In this document: piece after piece, positions 1 through 9,448 of the stretch
How positions within the stretch are numbered: position 1 is the stretch's first letter
Layout of the letters: each line of letters begins with the position of its first letter
DNA from: Billgrantia tianxiuensis
GTDB lineage: Bacteria; Pseudomonadota; Gammaproteobacteria; Pseudomonadales; Halomonadaceae
Direction of reading: 5' to 3'
Length of the DNA: 64,000 bases
Assembly (NCBI RefSeq): GCF_009834345.1
Contig: NZ_CP035042.1
Location: 4,216,001-4,280,000, forward strand
Translations under genes and position numbers: made by a program
The notes under the pieces: generated by a model
Database searches by the model: none
What the model saw: only the letters and a program-made list of their open reading frames with translations
What the model was told of the DNA's origin: nothing

Positions 1-1063
1 GGTAGCCATGGGCGTAGAGTTCGTCCATGGCGACCTCGGCTTCGATGTAAAGCGGCACGCGGCGGTCGTAGCACTCATCGACCAGGGCGATGAAGCGGCG
101 CACCCCATCGTCGCGCCGCGACAGCGGCGGCAGTTCCCGCTCCCCGGCCTCGATGCGCTCGGCGCCATCCTCGGTGCCGCGGGCGATGCGTCCCGCCGAA
201 GCGGCACCGCTCAACCGCGGTACCTCGCTGAGCATGACATGGTCGAACGCGTCGGCCAGGGCGATGAAGTCGAGCGCCGCCAGCGGCTGTTCGCACAGCT
301 CGGCGTAGCGGCACCACACAACTCCTTCACTGCGCCGTTCCACCCTGATGCTGCGATGGCCCAATTCGATGGGCTCGCTGCTCGTCGGCTGCCCCTCGCT
401 CAAGCACCCGAATACCGCCGCCAGTGCGCTCGGCCGGCTGGGCTCGGCCACCCAATAGCGCTGGCACGCCCGGCCGGGGTGCAGGCGGTGATCGAAGCCG
501 CCGTCCAGCTCCACCACTTCCATACAGCGTTCGATGGCGGCAATGGCGGGCAGAAAGCGCTCGCGGTTGAAGCCATCGGCATAGAGCTGGCTCGGCGCCT
601 GATTGGAGGTACACACCAGCACCACACCGTGGTCGAACAGCGCCTGCAGCAGGCGGCCAAGCAGCATGGCATCGGCGATGTCGCTGACGAACAGCTCATC
701 GAGGCAGAGCACGCGCACCTCGGACGCCAGCTCACGGGCCAGCGCAGTGAGAGGGTCGGCGGTGCCGCTGAGTTGGAACTGGCGCTGGTGCACCCAGCGC
801 ATGAAGTGATGGAAGTGCAGTCGCCGGGAGGGCACCCGCAGGTGGCGCTGAAAACCGTCCATCAGCCAGGTCTTGCCGCGGCCTACCGGCCCCCACAGGT
901 AGACACCAGGTACGGCCCGGCTCTCTGACGAGGCGCCTTCCCCGTGCAGCGCCTGGAAGCATGCGTCGAGCCGCGCGGCGGCAATTTGCTGGGCCTCGTC
1001 AGGAGCGAAGCCTTGGCGCTCCACCGCCTCGCGGTACAGTGCCAGCGGTGAAGCGGCCGTCAT
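1..1063 (-). CDS. zapE: Cell division ATPase ZapE (AFG1-like), 3' end cut by window edge
   Basis: This is an AFG1/ZapE-family P-loop ATPase; in E. coli ZapE acts at the constricting Z-ring and affects its stability. The protein starts at the ATG complementary to 1061-1063 and reads open to base 1, so its last residues are outside the window. A Walker A motif GRGKT follows YLWGPV near residue 58, and the Walker B-like segment VLCLDELFVSDIADAM with the sensor-like LVCTSNQAPSQLY matches the family closely. The start overlaps the stop of the acetyltransferase gene by 4 bp, so it is probably translationally coupled to the arginine-catabolism unit upstream. That linkage is positional and need not be functional. 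Identification is firm. Confidence 0.93.
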   Translation of the reverse strand, partial: MTAASPLALYREAVERQGFAPDEAQQIAAARLDACFQALHGEGASSESRAVPGVYLWGPVGRGKTWLMDGFQRHLRVPSRRLHFHHFMRWVHQRQFQLSGTADPLTALARELASEVRVLCLDELFVSDIADAMLLGRLLQALFDHGVVLVCTSNQAPSQLYADGFNRERFLPAIAAIERCMEVVELDGGFDHRLHPGRACQRYWVAEPSRPSALAAVFGCLSEGQPTSSEPIELGHRSIRVERRSEGVVWCRYAELCEQPLAALDFIALADAFDHVMLSEVPRLSGAASAGRIARGTEDGAERIEAGERELPPLSRRDDGVRRFIALVDECYDRRVPLYIEAEVAMDELYAHGY

Positions 1064-1533
1064 GTCTCGAGCCGGCGCAGCATGATGGTGACGTCTTCGC
1101 CCCGGTAGCGCAGTTCCTCGTGGTCGCGCCAGCCGAGCCGGCGGTAGAGCGCCTGCTGGTCGGGCGTGAACAAATAGAATCGACGAACACCGCAGGCTAC
1201 GGCTTCCTCTTCTACCCGCCGGATCAACGTCGAGGCGATGCCCTGTCCACGCCACTCCGGCAGCACGAACACCGAGGCCAGCCAGGGCGTGAGTTCGCGG
1301 CGGCTGTCCATGTCCTCGGCCAACAGCGCCGCCGTTCCCACCGGCTGATCGCCCTGCATGGCCACGAAGACCGAAGGCACGCCGCCTTCACCGCACTCGC
1401 GACGAAAGGCCTCACGCCAGGTGTCGGCCGTATAGCCGGGGTTGAGGTGCCCCCACTCGGCATAGGTCCAGCTTGCCACGGTGGCGACATGATCCGATTC
1501 GGGGCTCAGGCGTACGATGGTGATCCCGTGCAT
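1060..1533 (-). CDS. GNAT-family N-acetyltransferase
   Basis: The 157-residue protein has a complete GNAT fold signature: the acetyl-CoA-binding loop RGQGIAST near residue 94 follows strand ASVFVLPEW, and the C-terminal FTPDQQALYRRLGW matches motif B. The substrate cannot be read from sequence. It begins 12 bp after the astB stop and its own stop overlaps the zapE start by 4 bp, so it is probably co-transcribed with the arginine succinyltransferase genes. It occupies the place where astE (succinylglutamate desuccinylase) stands in Pseudomonas, but it is not a desuccinylase: there is no zinc-carboxypeptidase-like HxxE motif. Confidence 0.88.
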   Translation of the reverse strand: MHGITIVRLSPESDHVATVASWTYAEWGHLNPGYTADTWREAFRRECGEGGVPSVFVAMQGDQPVGTAALLAEDMDSRRELTPWLASVFVLPEWRGQGIASTLIRRVEEEAVACGVRRFYLFTPDQQALYRRLGWRDHEELRYRGEDVTIMLRRLET

Positions 1534-1545
1534 GACGTCCTTATC

Positions 1546-2916
1546 TCAACTGGAAGATCTCAACTGAAAGGGGTAGACCGAACCAATTTGCAGGATGCGA
1601 GTGAGCTCGTCCAGTGCGGTGAGGGTTTCGTCAGCCAGCTGCGGGTCGGCCAGGTCGTCGGGCGCCAGGCGGTCGCGGTAGTGGCGCTCGACCCAGGCGG
1701 CAAGCTCGTCGTGCAGCGCGTCGGTGAGCAGCACGCGGCCGGTCAGCGCGGTGCGCTCCTCGGCGGAGAGCACCACCCGCAGGCGCAGGCAGGCGGGGCC
1801 ACCGCCGTTGCGCATGCTCTGCTTGACGTCCTTGACGATCACTTCACCGATGGGATTGTGGCCGGCCAGCAGATGATCCTGGATGGTGCGCCACACCGCT
1901 TCGCGCTCCTGGCACTCGCCGGGCACCACCAGGGTCATGCTGCCGTCGGAGTTGCTCAGCAGCTGCGAGTTGAACAGATAGGAGGCCACGGCGTCATCCA
2001 TGCTCACCGCCTCGCTGGGCACACGCACCGGAATCAGGGGGGTGGCCATCTTGGCGCGCAGCTCATCCAGCGTTGCCTGCTCATCGAGGAAGGCCATCTC
2101 GTGGTAAAGCAGCACCGGTCCGTTGCCCACCGCAATCACGTCATTGTGGAACACGCCGGCATCGATGGCCTCGGGGTGCTGCTGGGCGAACACCGTCTGC
2201 GCCGCGGCCAGCCCATGCTGGCGTGCCACCGCCTGGCTCGCTTCCAGCGTCTGGCGTGCGGGAAAGCGCTTGGGCTCATGGGCGGGGTCCCCGCCGAAGG
2301 CCTGGCGGCCGTAGACGAACAGATGAACACCGGCATCGCCATGCTCACCGCATAGCCGCGTGTGGTTCGCCGCGCCCTCGTCGGAAAAGGCCGGCGTGGC
2401 CGGCAACACCGGGTGATGGGCGAAGTGCGCCTCGTTGCGGAAGATCGCCGCCAGTACGCGACCGGTGGTCTCCGGTTCGAGGAAGCGATGGAAGCTCGAC
2501 TGCAGGTTGGCCGGGGTGAAGTGCACCCGGCCGTCCGGCGCATCACGGCTCGGTGTCACCGTGCCGGCGTTGGCCGTCCACATGCTCGAGGCCGAGCACA
2601 CCGCGCGCAGCACCTGGGGGGCTTCCTCGGCCGCCCGCGCCAGCACCTCGCGGTTGCTGCCGGTGAAGCCGAGCGAGCGCAGCGCACCGAGGTCGGGGCG
2701 TTGCTGGGGCGGCAGCACGCCTTGGGCGTAACCGGCATCCATCAGCGCCTTCATCTTGGCCAGCCCCTGCAGCGCCGCCTCGCGGGGATTGGAAACCAGC
2801 CCGCCGTGGCGCATCGAGGCCACGTTGCCGTGGGCCAGGCCCGAGTAGTTGTGGGTCGGCCCCACCAGGCCGTCGAAGTTGACTTCCCGGTAGTCGGTGT
2901 TCGTCATTTGGCTCAT
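1546..2916 (-). CDS. astB: N-succinylarginine dihydrolase
   Basis: AstB converts N2-succinylarginine to N2-succinylornithine with release of CO2 and ammonia, the second step of the arginine succinyltransferase (AST) pathway. The N-terminus [20 protein letters not shown] is diagnostic of the family. The length, 456 residues, is close to the E. coli enzyme (447). The start at 2916 is chosen because it overlaps the astD stop by 4 bp (ATGA); the open frame continues far upstream antisense to astD, and that extension is not coding. A second in-frame ATG lies three codons downstream. Confidence 0.96.
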   Translation of the reverse strand: MSQMTNTDYREVNFDGLVGPTHNYSGLAHGNVASMRHGGLVSNPREAALQGLAKMKALMDAGYAQGVLPPQQRPDLGALRSLGFTGSNREVLARAAEEAPQVLRAVCSASSMWTANAGTVTPSRDAPDGRVHFTPANLQSSFHRFLEPETTGRVLAAIFRNEAHFAHHPVLPATPAFSDEGAANHTRLCGEHGDAGVHLFVYGRQAFGGDPAHEPKRFPARQTLEASQAVARQHGLAAAQTVFAQQHPEAIDAGVFHNDVIAVGNGPVLLYHEMAFLDEQATLDELRAKMATPLIPVRVPSEAVSMDDAVASYLFNSQLLSNSDGSMTLVVPGECQEREAVWRTIQDHLLAGHNPIGEVIVKDVKQSMRNGGGPACLRLRVVLSAEERTALTGRVLLTDALHDELAAWVERHYRDRLAPDDLADPQLADETLTALDELTRILQIGSVYPFQLRSSS

Positions 2917-4382
2917 AACACCACTCCGGGCGGCAGGTTGTCGGGCAGGGTGAGGGTCTCGGCCTCCATCGAGGCCACCGGGTAGGCGCAGTAATCGGCG
3001 GCGTAATAGGCACTGGGGCGATGGTTGCCGCTGATGCCCACACCGCCGAAGGGCGCGTCGCCGGAGGCGCCGGTGGTCTGGCGGTTCCAGTTGACGATGC
3101 CGGCGCGGATGCGCAGCAGGAAGTCGTCCCAGTCGGTGCGCTCGCCGCCGATCAGCCCGGCGGCCAGGCCGTAGCGGGTATCGTTGGCGAGCCGCAGGGC
3201 CTCGTCCCAGTCGTGGTAGCGATAGACCTTGAGCAGCGGGCCGAAGTGCTCCTCGTCGGGCACGTCGAGCCCGGTGACGTCGATCAGTGCCGGCGACAGC
3301 AGGCTGGTGCCCTCCTGCAGGCACTCCATGCGCGACAGCACCACGCCACCCAGCGCCTCCAGCTCGTCCTGGGCCTTGAGCAACCCTTGGGCCGCCTCCT
3401 GGCTGACCAGGCCGCCGTAGAACGGCGCCGGCTCCTCGAACTGTCCCGCCACCCGCAGGCGGGCGATGGCGTCGACCAGGGCATCGAGCAGATGGTCGCC
3501 GACCTGGCCCTCGGGTACGATCAGGCGCCGGGCACAGGTGCAGCGCTGCCCGCCGGAGAGGAAGGCCGATTGCAGGATGGTGAGCACCGCGGCGTCCTGG
3601 TCGTGCACGTCCTTGACCACCAGCGGGTTGTTGCCACCAAGCTCCAGGGCGAGAATCTTCTCCATCTGGTCGGCGAACTGGCGGTTGAGCAGGCCGCCCA
3701 CACGGGCGCTGCCGGTGAACAGCAAGCCATCGATGCCCGGGTGCGAAGAGAGCGCCTGGCCCACCGGAGCGGCGCCCTGCACCAAGTTGATTACCCCGGC
3801 GGGCAGGCCCGCCTGCTGCCAGCACTGCAGGGTCAGATCGGCGGTCAGCGGGGTTTGCTCGCTGGGCTTGAACACCACCGTGTTACCCGCCAGCAGCGCC
3901 GGTACCATGTGTCCATTGGGCAGGTGACCGGGGAAGTTGTAGGGGCCGAACACTGCCATCACGCCATGCGGGCGATGACGCAGCACGGCGGTGGTATCGC
4001 CGACGTCGCGGCTGCGCTCGCCGGTGCGCTCCTGGTAGGCACGCGCCGAGATCGCCACCTTTCCGATCATCGCGCCCACCTCGGTACGCGCCTCCCACAG
4101 CGGTTTGCCGGTCTCGCCGGCAATGGCGCGGGCCAGATCCTCGCGGTGCGCTTCGAGCAGCTCGCGGAAGCGCTCCACCACGCTCAGGCGCTCGGCGAAG
4201 CCGAGCCGGGCCCAGCCCGGGAAGGCGCCGCGAGCGGCCTCTACCGCCGCCGCTACCTGGCCGTCGCTGGCTGCCGCGCCCTGCCACAGGGCCTCGCCGG
4301 AGACCGGGTCGCGTTTGGTGAAGCGCGTTGCCTCGCCCGGCTGCCAGCTGCCGCCGATCATCAGCTGTTGCATTGCTTTCAT
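2913..4382 (-). CDS. astD: Succinylglutamate semialdehyde dehydrogenase
   Basis: This 489-residue NAD-dependent aldehyde dehydrogenase carries the fourth step of the AST pathway, oxidising N-succinylglutamate semialdehyde to N-succinylglutamate. The ALDH landmarks are present in order: the Rossmann segment [20 protein letters not shown], the Lys of [10 protein letters not shown], the turn FTGSARVG, the general base ELGGNNP and the catalytic Cys in [10 protein letters not shown]. It overlaps aruG upstream and astB downstream by 4 bp each, which argues for one polycistronic message. The start could also be the ATG three codons later (MQQLMIGG). Confidence 0.96.
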   Translation of the reverse strand: MKAMQQLMIGGSWQPGEATRFTKRDPVSGEALWQGAAASDGQVAAAVEAARGAFPGWARLGFAERLSVVERFRELLEAHREDLARAIAGETGKPLWEARTEVGAMIGKVAISARAYQERTGERSRDVGDTTAVLRHRPHGVMAVFGPYNFPGHLPNGHMVPALLAGNTVVFKPSEQTPLTADLTLQCWQQAGLPAGVINLVQGAAPVGQALSSHPGIDGLLFTGSARVGGLLNRQFADQMEKILALELGGNNPLVVKDVHDQDAAVLTILQSAFLSGGQRCTCARRLIVPEGQVGDHLLDALVDAIARLRVAGQFEEPAPFYGGLVSQEAAQGLLKAQDELEALGGVVLSRMECLQEGTSLLSPALIDVTGLDVPDEEHFGPLLKVYRYHDWDEALRLANDTRYGLAAGLIGGERTDWDDFLLRIRAGIVNWNRQTTGASGDAPFGGVGISGNHRPSAYYAADYCAYPVASMEAETLTLPDNLPPGVVL

Positions 4383-5428
4383 GAAGTCTCCTCGGTATCC
4401 AGTACGCGCAGGGAATCACCGGCCACCACGCCCAGCCGCTGCGCCTCCGCTTCGCTCAGGGTGAGGGTGCCCTCCTCGTCGGGGCCGTGAGACACCCAGG
4501 CGGCACGGAAGTCGGCCATCACCGTACTCGCCGCCAGCCAGCGCGGGCGTGCGGGGGGCGGCTCGTCGCTGGCACGGATCTCGACCCGGCAGCAACGCGA
4601 CTTGCGCACCGCGCGTACGTCATCGATGTAGGCCTCTACCGTCGGTCCGCCATCGAAGATGTCGATGTAACCTTCCCAACGCAGCCCCTCCTGCTTGAGC
4701 ATGACCAGCGCCGGGCGGGTGTCGCGGTGGACCTGACCGATGCAGGCCCGCGCCTCGTCGGAGAGAAACGGCGTGTAGATCGGGAACTTGGGCATCAGCT
4801 CGCCGATGAAGCTCTTCTGGCCCAGCCCAGTGAGGCGGTCGGCCTCGTCGAAGTCCATGGGAAAGAAATGGCTGCCCAGGCACTCCCAGAACGGACTCTT
4901 GCCACGCTCGTCGAATACGCCGCGCATCTCGGCCAGCACCTTGTCGGGAAACTGGTCGCGAAACTCGGCCATGAACAGCCAGCGCATCATCGACAGCAGC
5001 GCCCCATTGCGCTGGTGCGAGCGCTCCTTGCCGCGGTATTGCGGCCGCAGGAACAGCGAAGCCACCTCGGCGTCGCCGGTGTGGTCGGAGCTGAGGAACA
5101 GGGTGTCGATGGTGCGATGCAGGTCGAGCTGCACCGACGAATGGGCCAGCGTGCCCAGGCGATAGTGATAGAACGGCACCTCGCGCCCCACCTGGCTCTC
5201 GATGGCGCAACAGCCGGCCAGCTCACCGCTCGCCTCGTCCTCGAGCACAAAGAAGTAGTTGCGCCGCTCGACTGGCGTGCGCTGCTCGAAGGCAGCGACG
5301 GCGGCGGCAATCTTGTCGCTCAGGAACTCGCGATTGTCGGGCAGCGAGGTGAAGCCGACCCCGGTTTCGCGGGCGATCTTCTGCAGTTCGTCCAGGTCGC
5401 CCTCGGCAATCGGTCGAATACGCATCAC
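4379..5428 (-). CDS. aruG: Arginine N-succinyltransferase, beta-type subunit (AruG-like AstA)
   Basis: This is one of two adjacent AstA-family proteins here. AstA transfers succinyl from succinyl-CoA to the alpha-amino group of arginine, the first AST step. The protein (349 residues) begins MMRIRPIAEGDLDELQKIA and carries family stretches such as SLFLRPQYRGKERSHQRNGA and SHFFPMDFDEADRLTG. Pseudomonas aeruginosa has the same pair (AruF and AruG) forming a heteromeric enzyme, whereas E. coli has a single AstA. By position, second after astC, this copy corresponds to AruG. Both ends overlap neighbours by 4 bp. Confidence 0.92.
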   Translation of the reverse strand: MMRIRPIAEGDLDELQKIARETGVGFTSLPDNREFLSDKIAAAVAAFEQRTPVERRNYFFVLEDEASGELAGCCAIESQVGREVPFYHYRLGTLAHSSVQLDLHRTIDTLFLSSDHTGDAEVASLFLRPQYRGKERSHQRNGALLSMMRWLFMAEFRDQFPDKVLAEMRGVFDERGKSPFWECLGSHFFPMDFDEADRLTGLGQKSFIGELMPKFPIYTPFLSDEARACIGQVHRDTRPALVMLKQEGLRWEGYIDIFDGGPTVEAYIDDVRAVRKSRCCRVEIRASDEPPPARPRWLAASTVMADFRAAWVSHGPDEEGTLTLSEAEAQRLGVVAGDSLRVLDTEETS

Positions 5429-6498
5429 AGCTCTCCCTCGTCGAAGCCCGGTTCGTCCTCGCCGGAGGACGGCAGCGCCAGCGGCGCGGCCAGTACTGCC
5501 CGCCCCTCTTCCACGCCGAGCAGCTCGGCGTGCTCCGGCGATAGCATCAACTGGCCGGTTGGCGACAGCGCATAGCGGGCCACCACGCAGCGGAACTCGG
5601 CCAGGCGCTGGTTGGCGATCATCGCCGGCTCGGCGTCGGGCAGCGCATGGGCCGGCCGCACCCGTACCGGATGCCAGGCGGCGCGGCGGAAGGTGTGCAG
5701 GCGATCACGCTCGCCCTTGATCACCGGACCCGCGTCGAACAGATCGACATGACGCGAACGCATGAAGCCCTCGGCCAGCATCTCGGCCATGGCCGCCTCA
5801 TGGGCGGGGTGCTCGCGGCCGATGGCGGCCCGCGCCTGGGGCGTGAGCAGCGCCAGGTAGAGCGGAAACTGCGGCATCACCTCGGCGATGAAGCTCTTCG
5901 AGCGCACCCCGGCGAGGTAGTTGATGTCGTGGTAGTCGCGGACGAAGAAGTGGCGCCCCACGCTGTTCCAGAACGGCGACTCGCCCTGCTCGTCGAGATA
6001 GCCCGGAAACGCCATCGCCAGCACCTCGGCGAATCGCTCGGGGTACTGGGCGATGAACATCAGTCGCGCGCGGCGCAGCAGGCTCTCGGCGCTGGTACCG
6101 CGGTAGCGCGGATCCAGCGACAGGGCGCACAGTTGGGTAGTCTCGGAAACCTCGTGGGAGAGCGACAGGGTCTGCACCTCGCGGCGCACGTTGAGCTGCT
6201 GCGAGGCGTGGATCAGGGTTTCCTGGCGGTAGGTGTAATAGGCCTCCCGCGCGCCGGCCTCGGCGCGCAGGGTGGCCGTGCCTACGACCTCGTCGCGCTC
6301 GAGATCCTCGAGCACGAAGGTGTAGTGTTCGTCGCCGGGAAAGTCCACCTCGCGCCCGAATGACTGCCTCGAGCGCGCAATGCGCTCCTCGAGGCGGTCG
6401 CGATGGGCCGGCAGGTTGGTCAGGCTCGGCGTGGCCAAGCCCGCCAGCCGCTCCAGGGCCGGCAGGTCGGCCGGCCGAACGGGGCGTACGACCATCAT
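5425..6498 (-). CDS. aruF: Arginine N-succinyltransferase, alpha-type subunit (AruF-like AstA)
   Basis: This is the first of the two AstA-family subunits. I chose the ATG at 6498 (MMVVRPVRPADLPALERLAG) because a GGAGAT ribosome-binding site lies just upstream and the homologous region begins here; the open frame runs 18 codons further without family similarity. The protein is 357 residues. Conserved AstA segments include LSLDPRYRGTSAESLLRRAR and RHFFVRDYHDINYLAG. The stop overlaps the aruG start by 4 bp, as expected for subunits made in equal amounts. Relative to its partner it has diverged strongly, so the duplication is old. Confidence 0.92.
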   Translation of the reverse strand: MMVVRPVRPADLPALERLAGLATPSLTNLPAHRDRLEERIARSRQSFGREVDFPGDEHYTFVLEDLERDEVVGTATLRAEAGAREAYYTYRQETLIHASQQLNVRREVQTLSLSHEVSETTQLCALSLDPRYRGTSAESLLRRARLMFIAQYPERFAEVLAMAFPGYLDEQGESPFWNSVGRHFFVRDYHDINYLAGVRSKSFIAEVMPQFPLYLALLTPQARAAIGREHPAHEAAMAEMLAEGFMRSRHVDLFDAGPVIKGERDRLHTFRRAAWHPVRVRPAHALPDAEPAMIANQRLAEFRCVVARYALSPTGQLMLSPEHAELLGVEEGRAVLAAPLALPSSGEDEPGFDEGEL

Positions 6499-6548
6499 GG
6501 TGGGATCTCCTGGTCGATTGGCGGTGTCGCGCATGGCTCGGCCAGCCT

Positions 6549-7763
6549 TCACCCGGCCGCCACCAGCCGCTCGATGGCACGCTCCAGCCGCGCCATGCCC
6601 TCGGCGATGTCGGCCTCGGGGATCACCAGCGACGGCGCCATGCGCAGCACGTTGGGACCGGCAATCAGGGCCATCACGCCCTCCTCTATGGCCAGCGGCA
6701 GGATGTCCTTGGCCCGGCCTTCGTACTCGGGCGTCATCTCGGCGCCGATCAGCAGGCCCATGCCGCGGATCTCCTTGAATACCCCGTACTTGCGGTTGAT
6801 CGCCTCGAGATGCTCGCGGAACAGGTCATGGCGCTGCTTGACGCCGCCGAGAACTTCCGGCGTGTCGATGTGCTCCACCGCAGCCAGGGCCACGGCCGAG
6901 GCCAGGGCGTTGCCGCCGTAGGTGGAGCCGTGGGTACCGATGGCCAGCGCCGGGGCGACCCGGTCGGTGGTGAGCATGGCGCCAATGGGGAAGCCGCCGC
7001 CCAGCGCCTTGGCACTGGTGAGGATGTCCGGCTCGATGCCGTACTCCATGTAGGCGTAGAGCGAGCCGGTACGGCCCACGCCGGTCTGCACCTCATCGAA
7101 GATCAACAGCGCATCGTGGGCGTCGCACAGGTCGCGCAGCCCCTGCAGGAACTCCTGGGTGGCTGGAGTGATGCCGCCCTCGCCCTGCATCGGCTCGACC
7201 ATCACGGCACAGGTGTCGTCATTGATCAGCTCGCGCACACTGTCGAGGTTATTGAATTCGCCGTGGACGATACCGCCCGGCACCGGACCGAAGCCCTGGG
7301 AGTACTTGGGCTGACCACCGACGCTGACGGTGAAGAAGGTGCGGCCGTGGAAGGACTGATAGAACGACACGATGCGATGCTTGTGCTCGCCGAAGTTGTC
7401 GTGCGCCCAACGCCGCGCCAGCTTCAGCGCCGCCTCGTTGGCCTCGCCACCCGAGGAGCAGAAATAGGCCTTGTCGGCGAAGGTACGCTCCACGAGGGTC
7501 TTGGCCAGCTTGAGCGAGGGCTCGTTGGTGTAGACGTTGGAGAGGTGCCAAAGCTTGTTGCCCTGCTCGGTGAGGGCCTTCACCAGCACCGGATGGCAGT
7601 GCCCCAGGGAGTTCACGGCGATGCCGCCGGCGAAGTCGATGTATTCGCGCCCCTCCTGATCCCACAGCCGGCTACCCTCGCCGCGCACCGGAATGACTTT
7701 CTGGGGGGAGTAGTTCGGCACCATGTACCGGTCGAAGTCGGCGCGGGTCGGGGTATGGCTCAT
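6549..7763 (-). CDS. astC: Succinylornithine / acetylornithine aminotransferase
   Basis: AstC is the PLP-dependent class-III aminotransferase that converts N-succinylornithine to succinylglutamate semialdehyde, the third AST step; family members also accept acetylornithine. The PLP site is clear: [15 protein letters not shown] supplies the conserved Asp, and the Schiff-base Lys lies in [16 protein letters not shown]. The start at 7763 ([20 protein letters not shown]) gives 404 residues, close to E. coli AstC (406), and has GGAGA six bases upstream. An ATG four codons earlier has a poorer site. It is the first gene of the unit, 50 bp before aruF. Confidence 0.94.
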   Translation of the reverse strand: MSHTPTRADFDRYMVPNYSPQKVIPVRGEGSRLWDQEGREYIDFAGGIAVNSLGHCHPVLVKALTEQGNKLWHLSNVYTNEPSLKLAKTLVERTFADKAYFCSSGGEANEAALKLARRWAHDNFGEHKHRIVSFYQSFHGRTFFTVSVGGQPKYSQGFGPVPGGIVHGEFNNLDSVRELINDDTCAVMVEPMQGEGGITPATQEFLQGLRDLCDAHDALLIFDEVQTGVGRTGSLYAYMEYGIEPDILTSAKALGGGFPIGAMLTTDRVAPALAIGTHGSTYGGNALASAVALAAVEHIDTPEVLGGVKQRHDLFREHLEAINRKYGVFKEIRGMGLLIGAEMTPEYEGRAKDILPLAIEEGVMALIAGPNVLRMAPSLVIPEADIAEGMARLERAIERLVAAG

Positions 7764-7876
7764 CTCGGTCTCCATTCCTGCAAAGGGGGTGATAGCAACG
7801 CAGTGATGTCAGTCGAGTATAAGGAGCCTGGCCGACGCCGGCTTTCAGCTATGGGACCCCGATTTGTATAAAAGGC

Positions 7877-7894
7877 TGTTGATGAGAGGCAACA
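7877..7894. promoter_or_regulatory. Possible operator: TGTTG-N8-CAACA palindrome upstream of astC
   Basis: In the 165-bp gap between the AraC-type regulator and astC lies an inverted repeat TGTTG-N8-CAACA, about 115 bp before the astC start. On the minus strand it also reads TGTTGC-N8-AA, one base from the TGTCGC-N8-AA half-site described for Pseudomonas ArgR. The match is short and could be chance; no clear second half-site was seen. Confidence 0.25.
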
Positions 7895-7928
7895 CCCGCC
7901 CTCCTGGCCTCGTTTCACATGCGCCCGG

Positions 7929-8903
7929 CTACAACCTTTCTTCGCGGGGCGTGACGCCGAAATGGTTACGGTAGGCGGTGGAGAAGTGTGCGGGCGAGGA
8001 GAAGCCCGTTTTCATGGCGATCTCGCCGGCGGGCAGGTCGCTCTCGCGCAGCAGGCGCCGCGCCTCCTTCAGGCGCAGGTCGAGGTAGTAGCGACCCGGC
8101 ACCGCCTGCAGGTATTTCTTGAACAGCCGCTCGAGCTGACGCCGCGAGATGCCCAGGTGCTCGGCCAGCTCATGGGTGGTCAGGGGCTCCTCGATGTTGG
8201 CCTCCATCAGCATCACCGCATCCACCAGCGATGCCGGGGCATGTCCCAGTCGGGAGCGCAGCGGTACTTGCTGCGGCTCGTCGGCCATGCGCACCCGCTC
8301 CAGCACGAAGTGTTCGGAGACGCGTTCGGCCAACTCACTGCCATGATGGGAGGCGATCAAGGTCATCATCATGTCCATCGCAGCGGTGCCGCCGCCGCAG
8401 GTGAGGCGGTCGCGGTCGATCTCGAACAATTGCTGGGTGAGGCGCACGCGGGGAAAGGCGCGGGTGAAGGCGGCGAAGCGCTGCCAGGGCAAGGTGGCAC
8501 GGTAACCGTCCAGCATACCGGCACGGGCCAACAGCTCGGTGCCCCCACCGACCCCGACCAGCACCACACCGCTGCGTCCCAGCAGCCGCAGATGCCCGAG
8601 CAGAGCATGCTCGTGCATGGCGGGCAGCGGGCTCGGGGCACACACGATCAGCATGTCCAGCTCGCTGGAAGCCAGCTCGAAGGGCGTGCCGGCCGCCTGG
8701 CTGATATCGGCCATGCTGGCCACTTCCTTGCCCGCGGCAGTGAACGCCTGGAGACGATAGAGCCGCTGCCCGGCCAACTGGTTGACCACCATCAGCGGCT
8801 CCAGCGCGCAGGCCTGCGCCAGCAGGGAAAAGCCCGGCAACGTCAGCACACCGACCCAGCGGGAGTCGGCCTTGTGGTAAGAGGGAGGCGAAATATCGGG
8901 CAT
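7929..8903 (-). CDS. GlxA/ArgR-type AraC-family transcriptional regulator
   Basis: This 324-residue regulator has an N-terminal DJ-1/PfpI (class-I glutamine-amidotransferase-like) domain, roughly residues 15-185, and a C-terminal AraC helix-turn-helix domain, roughly 220-320 (HLGISRRQLERLFKKYL and IAMKTGFSSPAHFSTAYRNH). That architecture is shared by Pseudomonas ArgR, which activates the aru (ast) operon in response to arginine, and by the carnitine and choline regulators CdhR and GbdR. It sits immediately upstream of astC in the same orientation, so arginine-responsive control of the ast genes is the best guess. The amidotransferase-like Cys nucleophile site is replaced (VGVGGGTELLA), as expected for a sensor rather than an enzyme. 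Confidence 0.85.
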   Translation of the reverse strand: MPDISPPSYHKADSRWVGVLTLPGFSLLAQACALEPLMVVNQLAGQRLYRLQAFTAAGKEVASMADISQAAGTPFELASSELDMLIVCAPSPLPAMHEHALLGHLRLLGRSGVVLVGVGGGTELLARAGMLDGYRATLPWQRFAAFTRAFPRVRLTQQLFEIDRDRLTCGGGTAAMDMMMTLIASHHGSELAERVSEHFVLERVRMADEPQQVPLRSRLGHAPASLVDAVMLMEANIEEPLTTHELAEHLGISRRQLERLFKKYLQAVPGRYYLDLRLKEARRLLRESDLPAGEIAMKTGFSSPAHFSTAYRNHFGVTPREERL

Positions 8904-9029
8904 TGCACAGCGCCATACGCCGAAGCGGAGCAGAAATGGTACTTGATCGGCAGCGTCGGCAATACCCGAATCAGCGACGCCACGTAGCTTGAACCGCTAC
9001 GGGGCGTACCGTGAGGCATGAGAAAAGCG

Positions 9030-9239
9030 TCAGAGCCAGGCCACCGACATCAACCGGTAGGCCAGGAATAGCCCGGTGACAACGGCCACCGCCAACAGCA
9101 ACCAGTGCCAGCCCTTCGCCGGACGCTGGGCCTCCGGCTGCTCGGCATCGGGCTCGGGGTGCTCGTAGTCCTCGGGCATTCTCACTTCCCTGAGATGCTC
9201 GTACTCTTCTTGCGGCGTCTTGCTCTCCCGGGTATCCAT
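9030..9239 (-). CDS. Small single-pass membrane protein, unknown function
   Basis: I do not recognise a family. The 69-residue product (start at 9239, strong GGGAGG site seven bases upstream) has a hydrophilic, acidic, Pro/Glu-rich N-terminal half followed by one transmembrane segment near the C-terminus (LLLAVAVVTGLFLAYRLMSV). This suggests a tail-anchored or N-in topology with a very short exit. It stands alone between the regulator and fabV. The frame is open a further 18 codons upstream, but there is no ribosome-binding site there. Confidence 0.6.
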   Translation of the reverse strand: MDTRESKTPQEEYEHLREVRMPEDYEHPEPDAEQPEAQRPAKGWHWLLLAVAVVTGLFLAYRLMSVAWL

Positions 9240-9448
9240 GAGGCACCTCCCCATTGGCACTGGATTCGCCCGTCGGGAAACAGGGTTCCGCAATGACGGG
9301 CCTGAGGGAAACGCTGCACAAATCGCCGAGAGAGATGAAGCGCAAGGCGCACGGAGCGCAGGAACCGGAGCCTATGGGGTATAGGTGAGGATTCCGAGCA
9401 CCGCGCAACGCAGCGATTCGCTCGCGCAGGCAGTTGTGCAGTGTTGCC

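Noticed and set aside
961..2355. A 464-codon open frame on the plus strand antisense to astB and the GNAT gene
   Set aside because: It is low-complexity, rich in Gly/His/Gln, has no ribosome-binding site or family, and mirrors the codon bias of astB on the other strand.
1546..3825. A 759-codon minus-strand frame suggesting a long N-terminal extension of AstB
   Set aside because: The extension lies out of frame inside astD; the ATGA overlap at 2913-2916 and the AstB N-terminus define the true start.
3021..4490. A 489-codon plus-strand open frame opposite astD
   Set aside because: It is antisense shadow of a high-GC gene; the minus-strand reading is an unmistakable aldehyde dehydrogenase.
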